From SG8-41 sp032123035 (GTDB taxonomy: Bacteria > Pseudomonadota > Gammaproteobacteria > Burkholderiales > SG8-41), in contig JAQBFV010000002.1 in assembly GCA_032123035.1 (NCBI GenBank), forward strand, positions 1 through 51,728: a DNA stretch of 51,728 bases, written 5' to 3'. Of this stretch, positions 9,228 to 17,418 are shown in pieces (within the stretch, counting starts at the first letter, position 1; the number at the start of each line of letters is the position of its first letter). The notes beneath the pieces were generated by a model. The model was not told the DNA's origin and ran no database searches. It saw only the letters and a list, made by a program, of their open reading frames with translations. The position numbers and the translations under genes were made by a program.

Positions 9228-10967
9228 TCACGAAGCTCCGTGCCGATCGATCTCCTCCCGTACCCCCGACACCGTGCGCAAAAACGGGCGATTCCCTTTA
9301 AGGGATTCTGGCAGTTTATCAAGAGCTTCCTGAGCCGCACGATAACTATTGAAGCTCCCGTAAAGAACGGTTAACCACGGTTTTCGCTTTGCTTGGGTAC
9401 GATACACAAAAACTTTATTTATTTCAACAACCTTTGCAAGATCGTTGAGATGGGACCTTAGAAATTCAGGGGCGTTGGTTCCTAGCAACTGGATGCTGAA
9501 CGTCTTGGGCGCCTCGGTTGCAAGCCATTCCTCGGTCGCGGCGACCCGAACCTCAAGGAGATCTTTAGAATCAACGGGTTTAGCTCGCACTGGCTGGGTT
9601 GCCGGCGTGACTTTGGCTTTGGGTGGGGCAGATGTGGCGGGGCTGACCGCCTGGGGCGGGGAGACCGTCGCGGCCTTGGGGGCTGGCGCCCGGGTCGTGG
9701 GCTCAGCCGCCGCAGTGGTCGCGGGTTTTTCTGGAACGGAGACCGCCGAAGGTTGCGGAGCGGGCTTCTCCTCAGGGCGTGCGCTGGCCGCTGGTTCCGG
9801 CGCCGCACGGGACGCGGATCCCTTCGCGACGGAAATGGACGGAGGCTCGGGAGCAGCTTCTTTCTCCTTGGCCGCGGGTGCCGCCATGGCCTGGTCAGCA
9901 GCTGAAACCGCGGCCGGGGTCGGACTGGCCGGGGCGCTCTTGCGGGCGGGCGCGGCGGCTACCACGCGCGGTTCCCCCTTCTTCTCGACAGGGGCGACAC
10001 GGTTTCGCGCTTCCACTGGCGACGGCGTGCCGATCAACGCCTCCTGAAACCATGCCGTCTCCTGGAACCCTGCATAGAATCCGACACCCACAGCAACGCC
10101 TATCACCAGCAGAGCAACCCCCCAAAACGGGCGCATCCCGGCTCCAGCGCTCGGCGCCGCGCTGAACTCACTGTCAGCCACCGCTGCGTCGACGTGCTTG
10201 CGCCGGATCGTGTGCGTGTTCTCAGAAAAGGCCGCAAGCAGCGTCTTGTCGGCGATCAGATTGACGCGCCGCGAGAGTCCCTGCGCGGCCCGAGCAACGG
10301 CTTTCACCACCGGCTCGGAGAACAGTCCGGGACCGCGGTAACCCGCCGCGCGCATGCGGAACATCAGGTACTCGCGGGTCTCATCTACTGAGAGTGGCTC
10401 GAGCCGGAAGCTGTGAGTGATGCGTTCGCGCAACTGGCGAATGTTGTTCTGGCGCAGATTCTGATCGAGCTCGGGTTGCCCGAAGAGAACGATCTGCAGC
10501 AGTTTGTCATTTTTCGTCTCGAGATTGGAGAGCAGGCGGATCTCCTCCAGGCTCGGCAACGGCATGCTCTGGGACTCTTCCACGAACACCACCACCCGCT
10601 TGCCCTCGGCGTGGCGCCCGAGCAGGTATTCGTGCAACGCCTGCATCACTTCCAGCCGCGACGCATCGCGCGCGACCCCGAGCTGCAGCTCGAACGCGAT
10701 CGCATGCAGGATCTCTTCGGGGGAGACGCTGGGATTCGCGATATAGACGGTCTCGACGTGGGCGGGAAGCCGCGTCTGAAGCATGTGGCACAGCATGGTT
10801 TTCCCGCTGCCCACCTCCCCGGTTACCTTGACAATGCCCTCGCCCTGCGAGATCGCATAGATGAGCGCCTCCAGCACCGGGCCGCGATTGCCGCCGCTGA
10901 AGAAAAACTCGGTGTTGGGGGTGATCTTGAACGGGGGCTGGTTCAGTCCGAAATGGCTGTAGTACAT
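9228..10967 (-). CDS. mshM: MshM/ExeA-like AAA ATPase with C-terminal SPOR-like domain
   Basis: 579 residues. The N-terminal AAA ATPase domain begins MYYSHFGLNQPPF, the hallmark of ExeA/MshM/GspA proteins, with Walker A GEVGSGKT (50-57) and a Walker B-like VVVFVEES near 128. A transmembrane helix lies at about 283-303 (FWGVALLVIGVAVGVGFYAG). A long Ala/Pro/Lys/Glu-rich periplasmic linker (about 310-480) precedes a SPOR-like domain at the C-terminus (SIQLLGTNAPEFL, then VLYGSFNSYRAAQEAL). ExeA-type proteins bind peptidoglycan and help insert the secretin, so an ATPase tethered to a SPOR domain fits threading MshL through the wall. It follows the response regulator by 39 bases. Confidence 0.88.
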   Translation of the reverse strand: MYYSHFGLNQPPFKITPNTEFFFSGGNRGPVLEALIYAISQGEGIVKVTGEVGSGKTMLCHMLQTRLPAHVETVYIANPSVSPEEILHAIAFELQLGVARDASRLEVMQALHEYLLGRHAEGKRVVVFVEESQSMPLPSLEEIRLLSNLETKNDKLLQIVLFGQPELDQNLRQNNIRQLRERITHSFRLEPLSVDETREYLMFRMRAAGYRGPGLFSEPVVKAVARAAQGLSRRVNLIADKTLLAAFSENTHTIRRKHVDAAVADSEFSAAPSAGAGMRPFWGVALLVIGVAVGVGFYAGFQETAWFQEALIGTPSPVEARNRVAPVEKKGEPRVVAAAPARKSAPASPTPAAVSAADQAMAAPAAKEKEAAPEPPSISVAKGSASRAAPEPAASARPEEKPAPQPSAVSVPEKPATTAAAEPTTRAPAPKAATVSPPQAVSPATSAPPKAKVTPATQPVRAKPVDSKDLLEVRVAATEEWLATEAPKTFSIQLLGTNAPEFLRSHLNDLAKVVEINKVFVYRTQAKRKPWLTVLYGSFNSYRAAQEALDKLPESLKGNRPFLRTVSGVREEIDRHGAS

Positions 10968-11006
10968 CGCCAGTTCTCCGGCCGTTATGCGTCAGGCGTC
11001 CGAGGC

Positions 11007-12470
11007 TTACTTGGAAGCAGGCTGCGCTGCCTTCGCCGTCTCGCCACCGCTGTCCGCGTAATTTTGCATTCTGCTGTAGAGCGTGGTGCGGTGAATTCCG
11101 AGCAGCTTGGCGGCCTGCGTGAGATTGCCCTGCGTAATCATCAGGGCAGCCTCGATGTAGCCGCGTTCCCACTGGCCAATCGTGTGGTCGAGATTGAAGT
11201 TCTTCTGCAGCTGCAGGTGGCGCTTCGCCGCCTCCAGCACCGATTTGAAGTCCTGACCCACCGCCAGCCCTGGCAGCTCGATGTCGAGGCTTTCCATGTC
11301 GAGCTCTGCCTGCAGCCGTTCCCCATTGATCTTTTGGCCACCGTACTTGGTGGTGAGGCGGATCGCGATGTTCCGGAGCTCGCGGACGTTTCCCGGGAAG
11401 CTGTAGTCAAGCCACAGCTCCAGCGCGTTTGCATCGAGCTCGACCGGGTCGACGCGCGCCTGGCGCGCATAGAAGTCCCGGAAATGATCGAGCAGGGCGC
11501 GCTTGTCCTCGCCCAGATCTCGCAGGGGCGGCACGCTGATGGTGAAGACAGACAGGCGGTGGTAGAGATCGGCGCGGAAGCGACCGCCACGGATTTCCTG
11601 GCGCATGTCGCGGTTGGTCGCTGCCACCACGCGGGCGTTGGATACCCGGCTCTGGGTTTCACCCACGCGCTGGTACTCGCCATTTTCCAGCACCCGCAGC
11701 AGTTTCGCTTGCAGCTCGAGCGGGAGCTCGCCGATCTCGTCGAGGAACAACGTGGAGTCCTTCGCATCCTCGAAATACCCGGAGCGTGAGGTGGTTGCCC
11801 CGGTAAAGGCGCCCTTGACGTAGCCGAACAGCGTCGGTTCCACCAGCGTGGGGGAAATGGCTGCGCAGTTCAGCGCGAGAAACGGGCGCGCCCCCCGCTG
11901 GCTCATGCGATGCAGCGAACCGGCCACGAGCTCCTTGCCGCTGCCGGATTCGCCCTCGATCAGGACCGGGAACGGCGCATTGGCGAACTGCGCAATCTGT
12001 TGCCGCAGCTTGTCCATGAGCAAGCTCTTGCCCAGCAGACCGCTATCGGCAGCGGCCCCAAGTTCCGCGTCGCTGATTTCGAGCGCGCGAAGAAGCAGGC
12101 CCTTGAGCGCCTCCGGCTCGCACGGCTTGGCGACGAACTCGATCGCGCCAAGCGTGCGCGCGTGCCGCGCATTGGTTTCGTCGCTCTGCCCCGAGAGCAC
12201 CACGATCTTGATTCCGGGCGAATGGGCAATGAGCTCGCTGATCAGCCGAAATCCCTCGTCGGGACGATGCGGTGTTGGCGGCAGGCCGAGGTCGATCAGC
12301 GCGAGTTGCGGCGCCCGATCGAGCTGGCGCAGCATGCTCTTGACGCCCGCGCGGGAGTCGGCGACGTAGACATTGAAGTCTCGCCCCAGCACGAAATTGA
12401 GCGTGTCGGTGATCAGCGGATCGTCGTCAACGATCAGCAGATCGGGCTTATTGGACTCAGCTTCCTTCAC
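11007..12470 (-). CDS. Sigma-54-dependent response regulator (PrsR-like)
   Basis: 487 residues, GTG start at 12470 with a GAGGG site. The receiver domain (about 9-130) has the acidic pocket DDD at 15-17, the phosphoacceptor Asp60 (ALIDLGLP) and Lys115 (AKP). The AAA+ domain has Walker A GESGSGKE (173-180), an intact GAFTGA loop (220-225) that contacts sigma-54, and LFLDEIGELP. The C-terminus is a Fis-type helix-turn-helix (LTQAAKLLGIHRTTLYSRM). Overall it resembles the PEP-CTERM-box regulator PrsR. No histidine kinase is next to it. Being the first gene of the pilus operon, it probably controls pilus or surface-polymer genes from sigma-54 promoters; the target is inferred. Confidence 0.88.
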   Translation of the reverse strand: MKEAESNKPDLLIVDDDPLITDTLNFVLGRDFNVYVADSRAGVKSMLRQLDRAPQLALIDLGLPPTPHRPDEGFRLISELIAHSPGIKIVVLSGQSDETNARHARTLGAIEFVAKPCEPEALKGLLLRALEISDAELGAAADSGLLGKSLLMDKLRQQIAQFANAPFPVLIEGESGSGKELVAGSLHRMSQRGARPFLALNCAAISPTLVEPTLFGYVKGAFTGATTSRSGYFEDAKDSTLFLDEIGELPLELQAKLLRVLENGEYQRVGETQSRVSNARVVAATNRDMRQEIRGGRFRADLYHRLSVFTISVPPLRDLGEDKRALLDHFRDFYARQARVDPVELDANALELWLDYSFPGNVRELRNIAIRLTTKYGGQKINGERLQAELDMESLDIELPGLAVGQDFKSVLEAAKRHLQLQKNFNLDHTIGQWERGYIEAALMITQGNLTQAAKLLGIHRTTLYSRMQNYADSGGETAKAAQPASK

Positions 12471-12536
12471 GGCTTGCCCTCGGTAACCTAACGTTATTGT
12501 ATCGCAAAGGCTTTTCCAGGGCCGGTGCGGCGCGCG

Positions 12537-13256
12537 TCAGGATGCGATGCAGGCCAGGAACGCCTGCTCCAGGCTGCCGGCACCAAAGCGCTGCGCGAGC
12601 TCCTCCGGACTGCCCGCGAAGCGCAGCTTGCCCCCGTGCAGTACGGCCATCCGGTCGCACATTTCGGCAATATCCGCGAGCGCGTGGGAGGTGAAGAACA
12701 CCGTCCGCTTGGCCTGCCTCAGCTCGCGCAATGTTCGCTTGAACAGGGCCCTCGCCTTCGGGTCCAGCCCACCAGTGGGCTCGTCGAGGACATAGAGATC
12801 CTTGCCGGAGAGCAGGCACGCCGCGAGCCCCAGTTTCTGGGTCATCCCTTTGGAATAGGTGCGTGCTGCCTTTCCGAGCGCCGCCGGATCGAGGTCGAGC
12901 CCTGCGAAGACCTGCGCGATCTGACGATCCTCGTAGGGTTGCCCGTACAGCTTGAGCATGTACTGGAGGAAATCGCGACCCGTCAGAAAATGCGGTGGAT
13001 TGAAGCGCTCGGGCAGGAAGGCGAGCCGGCTGCGTGCGGCAGTAAGGCGGTGTCTCACCCCGAAGATCTCGATTCTGCCACTGTCGGCATCGCAGAAATC
13101 GAGCAGGCACTTGATCAACGTCGTCTTGCCTGCTCCGTTCACCCCGACCAGCCCGAAAAACTCGCCCCGCCCCACCTCGAGCGTGAAATCGGTCAATGCC
13201 GCGACCTCGCCGAAGCGCTTGCTGACCTGTTCGAAGTGCAACGCGGCGTCGCTCAT
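12537..13256 (-). CDS. ABC transporter ATP-binding protein without a neighbouring permease
   Basis: 239 residues. The start at 13256 (MSDAALHFEQVSKRFG) is preferred over an ATG 63 bases upstream because the ABC fold begins there, although no clear Shine-Dalgarno is visible. Walker A is GVNGAGKTT (about 38-46), the signature is YSKGMTQKLGLA instead of LSGGQ, Walker B is LYVLDEPTGGLD, and the switch is FTSHALAD. This is the CcmA/NodI-like class that normally pairs with an ABC-2 permease. None lies on either side (sigma-54 regulator downstream, epimerase upstream), so the partner is elsewhere or lost. Substrate unknown. Confidence 0.85.
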   Translation of the reverse strand: MSDAALHFEQVSKRFGEVAALTDFTLEVGRGEFFGLVGVNGAGKTTLIKCLLDFCDADSGRIEIFGVRHRLTAARSRLAFLPERFNPPHFLTGRDFLQYMLKLYGQPYEDRQIAQVFAGLDLDPAALGKAARTYSKGMTQKLGLAACLLSGKDLYVLDEPTGGLDPKARALFKRTLRELRQAKRTVFFTSHALADIAEMCDRMAVLHGGKLRFAGSPEELAQRFGAGSLEQAFLACIAS

Positions 13257-13341
13257 GCAGTATTGCAGTATCCGCGGATTGGAGTCCGCGTTACGGTATC
13301 CCAAAGCTCGGCCTATCACAACGTGGCGCGCGCGACCCGCT

Positions 13342-14229
13342 TTACATTTGTCTCAACACGTCGGCAGCGCTGCGACTGCTGCGCCACCCGAGTTCGTGAG
13401 CGGCCCGTCGGCAATTGATGAGCAGCGTTCGCGTCAAGCCATCGACCCACGCCGGCTCCCCGCCCCAGCCGAAAAAACGCCAAGCGAGGCGTGCTCCCCT
13501 CTCCGCCACGAACAGGGGCAGCGGCAACGCGAGCCGGTGACGTCGCCGTATGGCATCGCGGAAGCTGAAGCCGTCCTCGGCGGCGAGATTGAAGGGACCC
13601 CGAACCTCGCGCTCGAGCGCGAGACACACGGCTCGCGCCACGTCGTCCTCGTGCACGCACTGCAGAAGGGGGTGCGGCTCAGGGAGGCGCACGTAGCACG
13701 GCTGGTTGAGAAGCTGCCGCAGCAGGGGCTGGGCGTTCGGCCCGAGGATGACGTGGGACCGCAACCGCACGCATTCCGGAAACTCGAGCTCCAACAGCCG
13801 CTCAAGGCGCGCCTTGTGGTGCGCGTACAGAAATCCCGGCAGGGGCTGGAGCGGCGCGTCCTCGCGCACGTGCACGCCGCTGCCATACACGGCGGCGCTG
13901 GAAAGGTGGACCAGCCGCAGTGCGCCCGCTTTGCGCGCGGCATGGAATGCCTTGAGGCTGCCCGTCACATTGATGTCAAACATGTCCCGCTCGGACATTT
14001 TGCCGCGCAGTACTACGAAGGCGAGGTGCACGAACCCGGTGTGCCCTTCCACCATCCGTTCGAGCTCCGGGCTGCGCAAATCCATTTGCGCCGCCTGAAA
14101 CTTTGGATGGTGATAGCGGGGCGGCGCGATGTCGATTCCGGTGACCTGCTCGATCCCGGGCTGCGCGCACAACCGGGGCAGCAACGCCGCTGCCAAGTGG
14201 GAGCTAGAACCGGTAACGAAAACCTTCAT
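13342..14229 (-). CDS. NAD(P)-dependent epimerase/reductase (extended SDR)
   Basis: 295 residues. The ATG at 14229 (MKVFVTGSSSHLAAAL) puts the Rossmann fingerprint first. An in-frame GTG further up would add about 33 residues read through the heptanucleotide array (RIPNPES repeats) and is rejected as a start. The Rossmann motif TGSSSHLA is a variant of TGxxGxxG with the central Gly replaced. A LSSAAVYG-type catalytic region is present (HLSSAAVYGSGVHV), and the Tyr-Lys pair appears to be YAHHKARLE (Y-x3-K). An SDR acting on a sugar nucleotide or similar substrate is likely; the substrate is unknown. It stands alone between an ABC ATPase and the repeat array. Confidence 0.8.
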   Translation of the reverse strand: MKVFVTGSSSHLAAALLPRLCAQPGIEQVTGIDIAPPRYHHPKFQAAQMDLRSPELERMVEGHTGFVHLAFVVLRGKMSERDMFDINVTGSLKAFHAARKAGALRLVHLSSAAVYGSGVHVREDAPLQPLPGFLYAHHKARLERLLELEFPECVRLRSHVILGPNAQPLLRQLLNQPCYVRLPEPHPLLQCVHEDDVARAVCLALEREVRGPFNLAAEDGFSFRDAIRRRHRLALPLPLFVAERGARLAWRFFGWGGEPAWVDGLTRTLLINCRRAAHELGWRSSRSAADVLRQM

Positions 14230-14238
14230 CGGCTTTAA

Positions 14239-14308
14239 GGATTCGGGATTCGGGATTCGGGATTCGGGATTCGGGATTCGGGATTCGGGATTCGGGATTC
14301 GGGATTCG
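14239..14308. repeat. Perfect heptanucleotide array, 10 x GGATTCG
   Basis: Ten uninterrupted, identical 7-base units (GGATTCG read on the plus strand) directly upstream of the epimerase start. It is the only array here with no divergence between copies, so it is probably the youngest and the most likely to vary in copy number. A degenerate reverse-complement word (GAATCCGGGG) lies at about 14360. Confidence 0.97.
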
Positions 14309-14399
14309 GGAGACGGCGTCCCGATCACGGCCCGGCGAAGTCCATGAGCGGTTCTGCTGAATCCGGGGTCTTGGATCCTGAGTCCTGCCGCAAAGCGGG

Positions 14400-14528
14400 T
14401 ATCACTCCGCGTGCGAAGCCCGGCCGGTCAGCGAGCTCGAGCTGCGCGTGCGTCTCGGCGTAGGCCCGCGCCTCGCTCCGGCCCAACTGAGGCGAAACGG
14501 CGAGCTCGTAGAACAGGTCGAAGCGCAT
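14400..14528 (-). pseudogene. Remnant N-terminus of a luciferase-like (LLM-class) flavin oxidoreductase
   Basis: The ATG at 14528 opens a peptide that looks like the start of bacterial luciferase-like monooxygenases: MRFDLFYELAV, then GRSEARAYAETHAQLELAD. In family members this continues GFD..W..EHHF. Here it turns after about 40 residues into sequence with no resemblance (GVIPALRQDSGSKTPDS) that runs toward the heptanucleotide array. About 300 residues of the normal protein are missing. I read it as a gene destroyed by deletion or rearrangement. The call rests on memory of the family start, so it is moderately certain. Confidence 0.6.
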
Positions 14529-14598
14529 GCGAGCGATGGGCCGCGGGAGGGATTATGATCCCAGCCGGTCACGCAAACTCCAACCGTCGCGCGCCGCG

Positions 14599-14628
14599 TT
14601 GTTGGAGCGCGACGATGTGGTTTAGAAT
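14599..14628 (+). promoter_or_regulatory. Candidate sigma-70 promoter of the mla operon
   Basis: TTGTTG (14599-14604), an 18-base spacer, then TAGAAT (14623-14628), 28 bases before the mlaF ATG. Matches are 4/6 and 5/6 to consensus. Position in front of the first gene of a five-gene operon supports it. Confidence 0.45.
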
Positions 14629-14655
14629 TGAGCCCTTTTAGCCCCTCCTTCAGCG

Positions 14656-15462
14656 ATGGAAAACTTGGTTGAAATCAAGGACGTCAACTTTTCGTACGAT
14701 GTCCGTCCAGTGCTCAAGGGCATCAACATGACCGTGCCCCGCGGCAAGGTCGTGAGCATCATGGGACTGAGCGGCTGCGGCAAGACCACCCTGCTGCGGC
14801 TCATCGGTGGCGCGCTGCGGCCGACGACAGGGGAAGTGCGGGTCGCCGGGCGCCTGATGAGCGAGCTCGACCAGGACGGGCTCTACGAGATTCGCCGCAA
14901 GATGGGTATGCTGTTCCAGTTCGGCGCGCTGTTCACGGATCTGTCGGCCTACGATAACGTTGCTTTCCAGATTCGAGAGCACACCCATCTCCCTGAGAGC
15001 ATGATCCACGATCTGGTGATGATGAAGCTCAACGCGGTAGGTCTGCGTGGCGCCCAGCACATGATGCCCGCGGAGCTCTCCGGTGGGATGGCGCGCCGTG
15101 TTGCGTTGGCGCGTGCTGTGGCACTCGACCCCATGCTCATCCTGTACGACGAGCCGTTCACCGGGCTCGACCCGATTTCGATGGGCGTGATCAGCGAGCT
15201 CATCCGCCACCTCAATGACGCATTGGGCGCGACCTCCATCGTGGTCACACACGACGTCCAGGAAACGCTCAAAATCGTCGACTACGTCTATTTCATGTCC
15301 GATGGCGCGGTCGTTACTGCGGGAAAACCGGATGATATCCGCGGCTCCGGCGCGCCGTTCGTCCATCAGTTTGTCTGGGGCGAGATGGATGGCCCGCTAC
15401 CGTTCCATTATCCCGGATCCGAGTACGCAGCAGACCTCGAACTGGGGAGCGCGCGTGCCTGA
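14656..15462 (+). CDS. mlaF: MlaF, phospholipid transport ABC ATPase
   Basis: 268 residues. Walker A GLSGCGKTT (37-45), signature ELSGGMARRVALAR, Walker B MLILYDEPFTGLDP and switch His in IVVTHDVQE. The signature LSGGMARR and the LFQFGALFTDLSAYDN block around the Q-loop are typical of MlaF/Ttg2A rather than general ABC ATPases. With MlaE, MlaD and MlaB it forms the inner-membrane complex that moves phospholipid between the inner membrane and periplasmic MlaC, keeping the outer leaflet free of phospholipid. First gene of mlaFEDCB; its end overlaps mlaE by 8 bases. Confidence 0.97.
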   Translation: MENLVEIKDVNFSYDVRPVLKGINMTVPRGKVVSIMGLSGCGKTTLLRLIGGALRPTTGEVRVAGRLMSELDQDGLYEIRRKMGMLFQFGALFTDLSAYDNVAFQIREHTHLPESMIHDLVMMKLNAVGLRGAQHMMPAELSGGMARRVALARAVALDPMLILYDEPFTGLDPISMGVISELIRHLNDALGATSIVVTHDVQETLKIVDYVYFMSDGAVVTAGKPDDIRGSGAPFVHQFVWGEMDGPLPFHYPGSEYAADLELGSARA

Positions 15463-16249
15463 GCGGTTCGTCGGCAGCCTGCGCGGCATCGGCCACCACG
15501 TCGTCAACGGGGTCTGGCGCCTGGGCTACGCGAGCCGTTTCTTCCTGCTGACGCTGCTGCGCTCGCCGACAAGCTTCCGCCGCTTTCACCTGACGGTGCG
15601 GGAGATCTACTTCACAGGCGTGCTCTCGCTCATCATCATCATCGTGTCCGGCCTGTTCGTCGGCATGGTTCTCGGCCTGCAGGGCTACGAGACACTGCAA
15701 AAGTACGGCTCATCAGAGGCCGTCGGCACGCTCGTTGCGCTGTCCCTCACTCGCGAGCTCGGCCCGGTGGTCGCCGCGCTGCTGTTCGCGAGCCGCGCCG
15801 GATCGGCGATGACGGCGGAAATTGGCCTCATGAAAGCGACCGAGCAGATCTCCGCCATGGAGATGATGGCCGTTGACCCCATCGCGCGCGTCATCGGGCC
15901 GCGCTTCTGGGCCGGCGTGATCTCGATGCCGCTGCTGGCCGCGATGTTCAGCGCGGTGGGCGTGTTCGGTGGTTACCTCATCACGGTGGTTGTCATCGGC
16001 GTCGATGCGGGCGCGTTCTGGTCGCAGATGCAAAGCGCAGTGGATGTCAGGCACGACATCGTGAATGGCGTGATCAAGAGCGTAGTTTTTGGTGTGGCGG
16101 TTACCGCGATCGCACTGTTCGAAGGCTACGACGCGCCGCCGACGGCGGAAGGCGTATCGGGGGCGACCACGCGCACTGTCGTTACGTCCTCCCTTGCAAT
16201 CCTGGGGCTGGATTTTGTGCTCACCGCGTTCATGTTTACAGGGATTTGA
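15455..16249 (+). CDS. mlaE: MlaE, phospholipid transport permease
   Basis: 264 residues from a GTG at 15455, which has a GGGGAG site and overlaps the mlaF end; a longer upstream reading frame is just mlaF in another frame. Contains the MlaE/YrbE signatures GLVVALSLTRELGPV-like (GTLVALSLTRELGPVVAALL), GSAMTAEIGLMKATEQISAMEMM and PRFWAGVISMPLLA, with about five or six membrane helices. It is the membrane subunit that binds MlaF in the cytoplasm and the MlaD ring in the periplasm. Family length is about 260, so it looks complete. Confidence 0.97.
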   Translation: MPERFVGSLRGIGHHVVNGVWRLGYASRFFLLTLLRSPTSFRRFHLTVREIYFTGVLSLIIIIVSGLFVGMVLGLQGYETLQKYGSSEAVGTLVALSLTRELGPVVAALLFASRAGSAMTAEIGLMKATEQISAMEMMAVDPIARVIGPRFWAGVISMPLLAAMFSAVGVFGGYLITVVVIGVDAGAFWSQMQSAVDVRHDIVNGVIKSVVFGVAVTAIALFEGYDAPPTAEGVSGATTRTVVTSSLAILGLDFVLTAFMFTGI

Positions 16250-16253
16250 GGCT

Positions 16254-16724
16254 ATGCAAAGAACCGTTCTTGATTTGTGGGTCGGCGTTTTCGTGGTCGC
16301 GGGCATGATTGCGCTGCTGGTGCTCGCGCTGAAAGTGGGAAACGCCAGCACGACGTTCAATGTCGGAGAGACTTATCGCGTGTACGCCGAGTTCGACAAC
16401 ATTGGCGGCCTGAAGGTGCGGGCGCCGGTCAAGAGCGCCGGTGTGGTCGTGGGAAGAGTCGACGACGTCCAGTTCGAGACCGAGCGCTACGTGGCCCGCG
16501 TCGCGATGAAGCTCGACAAGCGCTACAAGTTTCCGAAGGATACTTCGGTGTCGATCCTCACCTCTGGCCTCCTGGGCGAGCAATACATCGGCCTGGAGGC
16601 GGGCGGCGACAGCGCCGTGCTCAAGGACGGCGACGTGGCCAGGATCACCCAGTCCGCGCTGGTGCTCGAGAAGCTGATCGGCCAGTTCCTGTACAACAAG
16701 GCGGCCGAAGGCGGGACGAAATAG
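16254..16724 (+). CDS. mlaD: MlaD, MCE-domain phospholipid-binding subunit
   Basis: 156 residues. It begins with the characteristic MQRTVLDLWVGVFV anchor helix (about 10-28). An MCE domain follows (about 38-120): YAEFDNIGGLKVRAPVKSAG, then LGEQYIGLEAGG. It ends in a short helical tail (LVLEKLIGQFLYN) that in the family lines the hydrophobic pore of the hexameric ring. It starts 4 bases after mlaE. Confidence 0.96.
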   Translation: MQRTVLDLWVGVFVVAGMIALLVLALKVGNASTTFNVGETYRVYAEFDNIGGLKVRAPVKSAGVVVGRVDDVQFETERYVARVAMKLDKRYKFPKDTSVSILTSGLLGEQYIGLEAGGDSAVLKDGDVARITQSALVLEKLIGQFLYNKAAEGGTK

Positions 16725-16779
16725 GGCCCGGTCGCGAGCGAGCGTCCGAGCAGGTATCCATAAACTAGTCGCGAGTGAA

Positions 16780-17418
16780 ATGATGATCAGGAGCTTGTTG
16801 TTTGCGGTGCTGGCAACTGTGGGTTCATCCGGCCTGCCGCTATACGCGCAGGGCATGGTGGCGCCGGACGTGCTAGCCAAGAGCGTGACCGACGAGGTAA
16901 TCACGATCCTGCGTTCGGATAAGGACATCAACGCCGGCAATCCGGGCAAGTTGATGAGCTTGATCGAGACGAAGGTGCTGCCGCATTTCAATTTCACGCG
17001 GATGACGCGGCTGGCGGTGGGCAAGAACTGGCGGAAGGCAGACCCGCAGCAGCGGGGGGGGCTGGTCGAGCAGTTCCGCATGCTGCTGGTGCGCACCTAC
17101 GCTACCGCCTTCACGTCGTATCGCGACCAGACGATTACCTACCGGCCATTGCGCATGCGACCGGAAGACGACGATGTGGTGGTCAAATCGCAGGTTGTTC
17201 AGCCGGGCCGCCCGCCCGTGGCAGTCGACTACAACATGGAAAAAACCAGCAATGGCTGGAAAGTCTACGATGTCGCGATCGAGGGCGTGAGCCTGGTGCA
17301 GAACTACCGCAGCACCTTCAACGGAGAGGTCCAGCGCGCCGGAATCGATGGGCTGATCAAGGCGCTCGACAGCAAGAACCGGCAGCTTGCGCAAAGGACC
17401 CAGGGCGCCAATCAATGA
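16780..17418 (+). CDS. mlaC: MlaC, periplasmic phospholipid-binding protein
   Basis: 212 residues with a cleavable signal (hydrophobic LLFAVLATVGSSGLPLYA, cleavage near YAQG). Family features include VLPHFNFTRMTRLAVGKNWR, QFRMLLVRTYATAF and VDYNMEKTSNGWKVYDVAIEGVS. MlaC ferries phospholipid between the outer-membrane MlaA complex and inner-membrane MlaFEDB. mlaA, often placed between mlaD and mlaC in betaproteobacteria, is not here; only 55 bases separate them. The stop overlaps mlaB by ATGA. Confidence 0.95.
   Translation: MMIRSLLFAVLATVGSSGLPLYAQGMVAPDVLAKSVTDEVITILRSDKDINAGNPGKLMSLIETKVLPHFNFTRMTRLAVGKNWRKADPQQRGGLVEQFRMLLVRTYATAFTSYRDQTITYRPLRMRPEDDDVVVKSQVVQPGRPPVAVDYNMEKTSNGWKVYDVAIEGVSLVQNYRSTFNGEVQRAGIDGLIKALDSKNRQLAQRTQGANQ

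Noticed and set aside
10413..11789. 458-codon plus-strand frame across mshM and the response regulator
   Set aside because: Spans two well-supported genes and the gap between them; composition (Leu/Arg/Gln/His) is typical of antisense frames.
12471..12520. TACAAT upstream of the response regulator considered as its -10
   Set aside because: No -35 at a usable distance on the minus strand, so the promoter remains unassigned.
14239..14308. Heptanucleotide array considered as a CRISPR array
   Set aside because: Units are 7 bases with no spacers and no cas genes nearby.
14230..14328. N-terminal extension of the epimerase through the GGATTCG array
   Set aside because: The Rossmann fold starts at the ATG at 14229; the extension is pure repeat (RIPNPES) from a GTG lacking a ribosome binding site.
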